From NCBI GenBank assembly GCA_031835245.1, contig JAVKOQ010000623.1, positions 1-23,322 of the forward strand: a DNA stretch of 23,322 nucleotides, written 5' to 3'. The notes beneath the pieces are model-generated. The model was not told the origin of the DNA. It worked only from the letters and a program-made list of their open reading frames with translations, and made no database searches. Positions 18,128 to 23,322 of this stretch are shown in pieces. Positions within the stretch are counted from its first letter, which is position 1, and each line of letters begins with the position of its first letter. The position numbers were made by a program, and so were the translations under genes. Source of the stretch: Balamuthia mandrillaris. Its lineage: Eukaryota > Discosea > Longamoebia > Balamuthiidae.

Positions 18128-20619
18128 ATGCCACGTGCAAAAAGAGTCAAACGCCAACCACCTTATGTTTGTGAACACCTCTACTGTTCACCACAACGGT
18201 ATGTTGCACAGGATACCTCCACCCTCAATCAACATGAAAGGCGCAAGGGAGGAGGAGGGCATACGTGTAATGCAACTAATTGTTGGTTGAATCCAACCTC
18301 AAGAATAAAAGAGTCAGTGACGAGACAAGAAGTGTATTCAAGAGAATAGAGGAAGGACAACGGGAGTGAATCTCCGACGTTGCTTCAAAGTACACCGAGA
18401 GAAAAGGGAAAAGGGAGAAGGGAAGGATGGAGGATACAAAAGAAAGGAGAGCTGAGGGTCCGGGACGGATCCAACATGAGGAGTCTTGAGATAAGTGTTG
18501 GTGATTTTACCAACAAATTGCACAACCTGCAAGCGATGGGAAAATCATCGACTTGGAAAGAAGAACCCAAACGACCTGAGGTTTGAGTGCAGTCACTCTG
18601 TTTGTGGCAAACGTTACAAATCAGAAGAGTCAAGAAGGGAGCATGAAGCAGCAGTTCAACATACCTGCTCACCTGATTCCTGTGCCCGTTGTAAGGAGAT
18701 AGCCACCCATCGAGAAGAAAAGGGAAAAGAGAAGGAAAAGCAAGAGCAGGCAAAGGAAGAAGTGAATAAGCAACGTGAAGAAGAAATAGAGGAAGCCAAG
18801 CAAGACATCATGGAGGCGATTGAAAAGAAGGTGACTTGGGATGTTGAAGGAAATGTGCGAGTAGCTGTAGCAAAAGCAGCAGTGGAAGGAGCGCTTCAAG
18901 TTGATGTGGTATTAGGAGTGGCCGCCATTATTCACTCTTCTCCTGTGATTGAAGGATGGCTACAAGCAAACCTCTCTACATCTACTTATCAACCTTGTGT
19001 GACAGACCTTGTTTGGTTGAAGAATGTGTTGCGCATACCTGATTGTTGTTGGGAGTTGGTTGTTCACATGTTCAAGCTATCAAAACAAGCAAGCCTACAT
19101 CAAGTTCAAAAGAAGCAACGTGAGTTGTTAAGCAAGAAGGAATTGGTTGCAACAAAAGGTGGGAAAGGAAGTATGTACCAGCCGAAAGAGTTTGTACAGC
19201 AACTCTTTTCATCTTCTAAACTTCAAGCAGCAGATCGACCTGTTTTAAAGCTTGCCTTTGATGGATCTACAGCAGCCAAAAAAACTCATCTACAAATGGA
19301 AGTTGGGACGATGGAGTTCATAAGCAAGAAATCCACATTGAAAGTGCTCAAATCATCACACAACTGTCATCCTTGGCTGTTGTATTTAGGAAGCGAAGAT
19401 GGAGAAACATTAATCAGAGAACTTGGTGATCAACGAGTAGTGCTCAACAATTGGATAGAAAAGGGTGTGCTACTTACTTCTTCTTCTGGTGAATTGGTGC
19501 ACCTGTGGCCATACATTGTGGTTGACTTGAAGGCCTTGGCTGTTTTTAGTGGCATGTATCAATTCTATCGCAGCAACTCTACCTGTCGCTGTTTTTGGTG
19601 CAACATCACAAAGCAGCAGTTAGCACGAGGCGAACTTTCAGCAGAAGAAACTCGCTTTCGTACCTTAGAGGATGTCAAAAATGATTGAAAAGCAGTTATC
19701 AACTGGGAAGAGGCAACAAGAAGATCAAAAGCAACAGATCATCACAGACAGGTTTGTGTTGTTTTTGTTTCTATTTGCTCTTCTGACTTTTGTTGGTGGT
19801 CTTGTTTGCTAAAAGGTGCTTGAACCTGTGTTGTTTTTAAATCCAATACAAGTTATCCCAGATCTTCTTCACCTATTAATGGGTGTAGTTCGCAAACTCA
19901 TCAATAAGACAATTGAGCTCACAGCAGAACAACCAAAGTTACAACAACTTTTTGTTGAACGAATGGCTGGGATTGGGATTTACCTTATTCCAGCAGCTTC
20001 TGGAGTTGGTTTCAAGAAGAGGATTAAAGACAGCAGGCTCAACAGACGTGAACATTTAATCATCCTTGAAAATCACACGTTCATTTTAGCAGACCTTGAG
20101 GAAGGCATGCCTAGAAGAGCACCAATTTGAACAACACTTCCACGAGTTCGTCAGGCTTGGGCAGCTTTCCATCGAACAGCCTGTTTAGCAATGCAGGAAA
20201 AGCTGAGCATCACAGACGAGGAATGGAAGCAAGAGGCAAAGGTGTTTTTGCAAGCCTTTATTCAGGCATGGAATGGAAAGGATGTTACCACATACATTCA
20301 TGTGTTTGTTGACCACCTTGGCTACTGGCTGGAGCGAGAAGGCTTGGTCGAAAAGTTCAGCAACTTTGGAATCAAAACCACGCACACCGATCTCAAGCGG
20401 ATGATGACGCAGTCAACACAAGGCTTTGCGGGAATCAATTCCGGTGATTGTTCTCTTCCACAGCAGCTCCTTGAAAGGCAAGCGCTTTGTGCTGAAGCTG
20501 CCGCTGCCTCTCCTGTTGTAGCAAAAGTTCAAGGTGCTACACAAAGAAGTGAAAGGTCATGGGCAGAGAGAAATCTTGAGCATTTTCCTGACCTTCAGAG
20601 ATATATAAGAGAGCAATAA
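18128..20619 (+). mobile_element. Zinc-finger transposase-like gene of unfamiliar family, interrupted by an LTR-like repeat
   Basis: It starts MPRAKRVKRQPPYVCEHLYC. The N-terminus has clustered Cys/His fingers (CEHLYC...H...HTCNATNC; FECSHSVCGKRYKSEESRRE...H), then a Glu/Lys coiled coil, then a large globular part with FDGSTAAKKTHLQMEVG, LYLGSEDGETLI, YIVVDLKALAVFSGMYQFY, a CRCFWC pair, VIPDLLHLLMG, and YIHVFVDHLGYWLEREGLV followed by STQGF. This looks like a DDE-type transposase core with inserted zinc binding, but I cannot name the superfamily. A 64-nt intron is likely at 19752-19815. The 235-bp repeat at 18281-18515 sits inside the zinc-finger exon with AATTG on both sides. Two in-frame stops, both TGA (19686-19688 and 20128-20130), interrupt an otherwise continuous frame ending at TAA 20617-20619. 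Confidence 0.55.
18281..18515 (-). mobile_element. LTR-like repeat, copy 2 (235 bp)
   Basis: Reverse-orientation copy of 10972-11205 (about 96% identical, one 1-base indel), with TGTTGGT/ACCAACA ends. The pentamer AATTG occurs at 18278-18282 and 18516-18520, overlapping the terminal TG, and looks like a target duplication. The host gene's Cys-rich reading frame continues directly across the insertion point, so the empty site can be read from the flanks. It has more G/C than copy 1 at most differences, suggesting that copy 1 has decayed further. It is a solo LTR or a short non-autonomous element. Confidence 0.72.
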
Positions 20620-20631
20620 AAGCAAGCATAC

Positions 20632-21072
20632 CTGTTCATTAAACTCATGTGGCCACTGCAGTGTGCCATGCGCGTTGAAAACTTGGTAACGAAGGCTGAT
20701 TTTTGTCCTGAGCCTCTTGAAATCGTAGGACACCGTTACTTCGGGCGTGAGCTCTGCAAAGCCGCCATCCTTGAAGTATTTTCTCCTCATGTTTAATGGG
20801 AACGGTGAAGCCAGAAACTCTTCCTCCGTCTTGTAGTGCACGGACTCAGTTGTTCCCCAAACAAAAGCATGAAAGGGCGGAGGTACCACTACTGCAACAA
20901 CAACTGGAAGCTTTCGTGGCTCTTGAGTCAGGTTCTTACAAATCTCCTGCCATAGGCAGCTAAACACAAAATAGCTGATATCTTCCTCAGTGACAAACAC
21001 CCCCGCTCCTTGTCTTTGTTGTTGTTGTTGTTCTTCTTCAACTTCTTCTTCTTGTTCTTCTTCTTCTTCTTA
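20632..21072 (-). CDS. Exon of an unrecognised minus-strand gene next to the IS607-like element
   Basis: The minus strand is open from 21072 down to a GTATGC splice donor (exon end at 20632). It encodes a Glu- then Gln-rich tract (about 20 residues) followed by about 125 globular residues, for example DISYFVFSCLWQEICKNL, PVVVAVVVPPPFHAFVWG and LTPEVTVSYDFKRLRTKISL. No Met starts it: a stop lies just upstream, at the point where the transposon's recombinase frame begins on the other strand. The upstream exons may lie beyond the transposon, past the right edge of the window, or have been lost. I recognise no family. It might be an upstream exon of the NTPase gene at 15,086-18,038, with the zinc-finger element in the intervening intron, but this is speculative. 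Confidence 0.4.
21007..21072. repeat. TTG/TTC-type trinucleotide tract
   Basis: Imperfect (TTG)n then (TTC)n on the plus strand, 66 bp. It encodes the Gln/Glu tract of the minus-strand exon and forms a long polypyrimidine run ending in TACGTCAG directly before the recombinase coding sequence. Confidence 0.85.
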
Positions 21073-22030
21073 CGTCAGAGCAGGAGAAGTGAGGAAGCAC
21101 TACAACGTCTCCCATGAAAGCCTTCGTCGTTGGGCGGAGGCGGGAGACGGACGTCTGCGCTTCACCCGTACCCCAGGAGGCAACCGTCTCTACCACCTCG
21201 ACGACATCCAACGCATCTTCAACCAAAAGGGGGAGCAAACGAAAACGGAACACCTCTGCTACGCCCGCGTTAGCAGCAGTCACCAAAGGGCAGACCTTGC
21301 TCGACAGGTGGACGATCTCAGGGCACAGTACCCCAGCTACGAGATCATCCAGGACGTCGGCTCCGGCCTCAATTACAAGCGGAGGGGCTTTCAGTCCCTT
21401 CTGGAACGCGTGTACTCAGGCATGGTCTCCGCTGTTGTGGTTACCCACAAGGACCGCCTCTGCCGCTACGGTTTCGAGTTGCTTGACTTCCTATTCCGCA
21501 AAACAGGCACGCGACTCGTGGTTCTCGGTGACCAAGACGCCCCAGAGGACGGAACCAGGGAACTCGCTGATGACCTGCTGGCCATCTGCAATTACTTCGT
21601 GGCTAAGAACAACGGCCGCCATTCCGCTCTCCATCGACGCCAGCGCAGCAAAACCAGAAGGACAGGAGGGGGAGAAGAAGAAGAAGAAGAAGAAGGAGGA
21701 GGAGGAGGAGGAGGAGGAACTGACAACGATGACGACGACGACGAAGCCCAAGGAGTACAAAGTGAGGAAGATACGACTCTTCCCCACGAGCCTACAGAAG
21801 GCGGTATTGGCCAAGTGGTTCGGCGCCAGCCGATGGACCTACAACCAGTGCTTAGCAGGGGTCAAAGACGGAAGCGTAAAGCGCACTATGACGGCCCTAA
21901 GGAAGCGGTACCTCAACCAAAAAGACGTGCCCGATCTGCCGCTGTGGGTTCTGGAGACGCCCTTCGACGTAAGAGACGAGGGCATGCGAGACCTGGTCAA
22001 GGCCTACGCCAGCAACCTCGCGAAACATAG
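21071..22030 (+). CDS. tnpA: IS607-family serine recombinase TnpA
   Basis: An N-terminal MerR-like helix-turn-helix (VRKHYNVSHESLRRWAEAGD, then FTRTPGGNRLYHLDDIQRIF) precedes a resolvase catalytic domain (CYARVSSSHQRADLARQVDD). The catalytic Ser is the first Ser of YARVSSS, encoded at 21272-21274. Downstream are VVTHKDRLCRYGFELLDFLF, RLVVLGDQ and ELADDLLAICNYFVAKNNGR, all expected for IS607 TnpA. Family-like sequence ends at about 21,650; the remaining frame is a Gly/Glu/Asp-rich tail that overlaps tnpB. No in-frame ATG precedes the HTH: the open frame upstream is a Cys/Ser-rich low-complexity run from the TTG/TTC tract. The start is therefore missing, or supplied by splicing to the CAG at 21,075-21,077. 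TnpA would catalyse excision and integration through a circular intermediate. Confidence 0.85.
   Translation, partial: YVRAGEVRKHYNVSHESLRRWAEAGDGRLRFTRTPGGNRLYHLDDIQRIFNQKGEQTKTEHLCYARVSSSHQRADLARQVDDLRAQYPSYEIIQDVGSGLNYKRRGFQSLLERVYSGMVSAVVVTHKDRLCRYGFELLDFLFRKTGTRLVVLGDQDAPEDGTRELADDLLAICNYFVAKNNGRHSALHRRQRSKTRRTGGGEEEEEEEGGGGGGGGTDNDDDDDEAQGVQSEEDTTLPHEPTEGGIGQVVRRQPMDLQPVLSRGQRRKRKAHYDGPKEAVPQPKRRARSAAVGSGDALRRKRRGHARPGQGLRQQPRET
21667..21720. repeat. GAA/GGA trinucleotide tract at the tnpA-tnpB junction
   Basis: (GAA)n followed by (GGA)n. It encodes poly-Glu/Gly in the tnpA frame and lies just before the tnpB ATG at 21729, where the other frame reads poly-Lys/Glu. It may be a local expansion after arrival in the eukaryotic genome. 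Confidence 0.8.
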
Positions 22031-23294
22031 GAAGCAGAAGAAGAGGTTGAAGTTTGAGGTGCAGTTTTGCAGCAAGAAGGATCCTCAGGAGAGCATCATC
22101 ATTCACAGCAAGCACTGGGTGGGGCCAGGGAGATTCTACCCCTCGATCTTAAAGAAGTGCTTGAAGAAAGAGATAGCGGACAGAGAGGAATGGAAACGAA
22201 AACAAAAGTTGTTGGACGACTTCAGGGGGCGGCAATGCGGATTGGAATTGCTGCTCAAATGGAGGAAAGGGAGGAGGAAGAGGTGCGCACATTGGATCCC
22301 CCTGCAAACGCAAAGGCAAAAGGGGAGAACGCCAAAAAAGAAGCGAGGCAAAACTTCGAAGAGAGAGAGGCGGGGGAGGGTGGCGGACGCAAAACCGACA
22401 GGGCTAGAGGACGAGCTGACACTCCGCGGGGCGGAACCTCTTCCCGAGGTGCTACCCAGCGACAGCAGATTAATCCGCACCCGCTGGGGCAAGTACTACT
22501 TGGCCATACCGATGCCTTTGGAGGGGAGCAATAATCAAGCTCCCTCCTCCTCTAGGGTGCCCAAGGTGGTGGCGATCGACCCAGGAGTGCGGACCTTTGG
22601 AACTTGCTATGTGGCCCCCGAAGGCAAGGCTTATGAGTGGGGACGGAATGATATCGGACGCATCTATCGTATTTGCCACTATCTGGACGACCTCCAGAGC
22701 CGATGGGGCCAACCAGGCGTCAAAGCCAGACAGCGCTATCGCATGTGAAGGGCAGCGGCCCGAATGAGGGAACGTATTCGCAACCTGGTGGACGAGGTAC
22801 ACAAGAAGATGGCCCTCTGGCTGGTCAAGAAACACGACCTGGTGCTGCTGCCCAAGTTCGATACCAGCAACATGGTGCTCAGGCGGAGCGGGAGACGTAT
22901 CCCAAGCAAGACCGCCAGAGCCATGCTGGGTTGGGCGCACTATCGCTTCCGCATGCGCCTGCTGAACAAGGCCAGAGAGTACCCCCACTGTCGGGTGGAG
23001 ATCGTAGACGAACACTACACCTCCAAGACCTGCAGCAAGTGCGGATGTATCCACCAGAAACTGGGAGGGAAGAAGGTCTTCCGTTGCCCTCGTTGTCACC
23101 TGGAAGCGGACAGAGACATCCATGCGGCCAGGAACATCCTTTTGCGCTTTCTGGCTTGCCAGGACATCATTGTGGACGCGAAGGGAAAAGAAGAGCTGTA
23201 CGGACAGAGTCCGGCAGCATTGGGTCCTACACCCGTGAATGCATCCACCCATTGTGGTGCATTTGTGCAAGATTTGCAAAATGTGCAAGTTTAA
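21729..23294 (+). CDS. tnpB: TnpB/Fanzor-type RNA-guided endonuclease with one in-frame TGA
   Basis: The ATG at 21729 begins MTTTTKPKEYKVRKIRLFPT, followed by KAVLAKWFGASRWTYNQCLA, the standard TnpB N-terminus (OrfB_IS605 HTH region). The RuvC domain shows KVVAIDPGVRTFGTC with catalytic Asp at residue 284, LLPKFDTSNMV around residues 373-382, a zinc ribbon with Cys 435, 438, 453 and 456 (TCSKCG...CPRC), and EADRDIHAARN with Asp 463. The [TS]-[TS]-x-x-C4...RD pattern is that of Fanzor/IS607-type TnpB. The full frame is 521 codons, a little longer than typical bacterial TnpB. Codon 340 (22746-22748) is TGA within an otherwise continuous frame, so the protein is probably split, or the copy recently inactivated. 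Homologues use an omega-RNA guide; its proposed hairpin lies at the 3' end. A Lys occupies the place of the Glu often seen before the FxTS motif. Confidence 0.88.
23238..23263 (+). ncRNA. Hairpin at tnpB 3' end, candidate omega-RNA scaffold element
   Basis: AATGCA-T-CCAC, loop CCATT, GTGG-TGCATT: a 10-bp stem with a single bulged T inside the last codons of tnpB. In IS605/IS607 systems the guide RNA scaffold overlaps the tnpB 3' end and runs to the element's right end, with the guide just outside. Two TGTGCAAG repeats follow at about 23,264-23,288. The structure is seen directly; the function is inferred. Confidence 0.45.
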
Positions 23295-23322
23295 TGTAGG
23301 CGAACCGCTTGCCGAATTATTA

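Larger units (their letters stand above)
21060..23310 (+). mobile_element. IS607-like transposon (serine recombinase + TnpB/Fanzor)
   Basis: The two genes overlap in the tnpA-tnpB order of bacterial IS607, and base composition is clearly more GC-rich than the 10 kb to the left. IS607 elements carry no terminal inverted repeats and make no target duplications, so the ends can only be bracketed: the left end is near the polypyrimidine tract (21,000-21,070), and the right end is after the tnpB stop and its hairpin (23,290 to the window edge). IS607-like elements with TnpB/Fanzor proteins are known in some fungi, algae, amoebae and giant viruses, so horizontal transfer is the simplest origin. The recombinase needs no host DDE machinery; the TnpB protein is expected to cut target or donor DNA with an element-derived guide RNA. 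Confidence 0.88.

Noticed and set aside
10972-18515. The two 234-bp repeats as the paired LTRs or terminal inverted repeats of one 7.5-kb element
   Set aside because: They are in opposite orientation, which excludes a normal LTR pair, and each interrupts a different gene whose reading frame resumes on the far side, so they are separate insertions.
19686-22748. Reassignment of TGA to a sense codon
   Set aside because: RPS3A, RER1 and the leftmost gene end at TGA at the expected protein length, and Trp in conserved positions is encoded by TGG. Decay at CGA codons explains the in-frame TGA better.
22470-23288. Long minus-strand ORF opposite tnpB
   Set aside because: It is a shadow of the GC-rich tnpB coding strand and shows no recognisable motif, whereas the plus strand carries all TnpB motifs.

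Overview
The window is nuclear DNA of a unicellular or early-branching eukaryote. It has spliced protein-coding genes with short GT-AG introns (mostly 55-110 nt, donors often GTACGT or GTAGGT), cytosolic ribosomal proteins, a complex I subunit and endomembrane trafficking genes. The ribosomal protein sequence looks opisthokont- or amoebozoan-like, but I cannot name the species.

Positions 1-9,800 are a gene-dense host segment. In order it holds the 3' end of an unrecognised coiled-coil gene (+), RPL28 (-), NDUFA6 (-), RER1 (+), a long aftiphilin/synergin-like clathrin-adaptor accessory gene (-), RPS3A (+), and one or two small unrecognised genes (-). NDUFA6/RER1 and the aftiphilin-like gene/RPS3A are divergent pairs sharing short intergenic promoters. 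Both ribosomal protein genes have a CRE/ATF-type TGACGT(C/A)A box upstream. These are housekeeping genes for translation, respiration and Golgi/endosome traffic, with no sign of a shared pathway.

Positions about 10,000-20,600 are an AT-richer graveyard of mobile elements. They hold a decayed Tc1/mariner-like transposase gene, fragments of a Ty3/gypsy chromovirus on both strands, a spliced P-loop NTPase gene that resembles Crinkler/RHS-type proteins, and a zinc-finger gene that looks like a transposase of a family I cannot name. Two copies (about 96% identical) of a 234-bp LTR-like repeat lie in opposite orientation. One sits inside the Tc1-like gene and the other inside the zinc-finger gene, so they are nested insertions and not the two ends of one element.

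Positions about 21,060-23,300 hold the most striking feature: a GC-rich, prokaryote-type IS607-like transposon. It has a serine recombinase (tnpA: MerR-like HTH plus resolvase domain) overlapping a TnpB/Fanzor RNA-guided nuclease gene, with a strong hairpin at the tnpB 3' end where an omega-RNA is expected. The tnpB frame is complete to its zinc ribbon and last RuvC motif except for one in-frame TGA. Most stops inside the DNA transposon genes here are TGA and fit CGA-to-TGA decay. The transposon abuts, and may have been inserted into, a minus-strand exon at 20,632-21,072.
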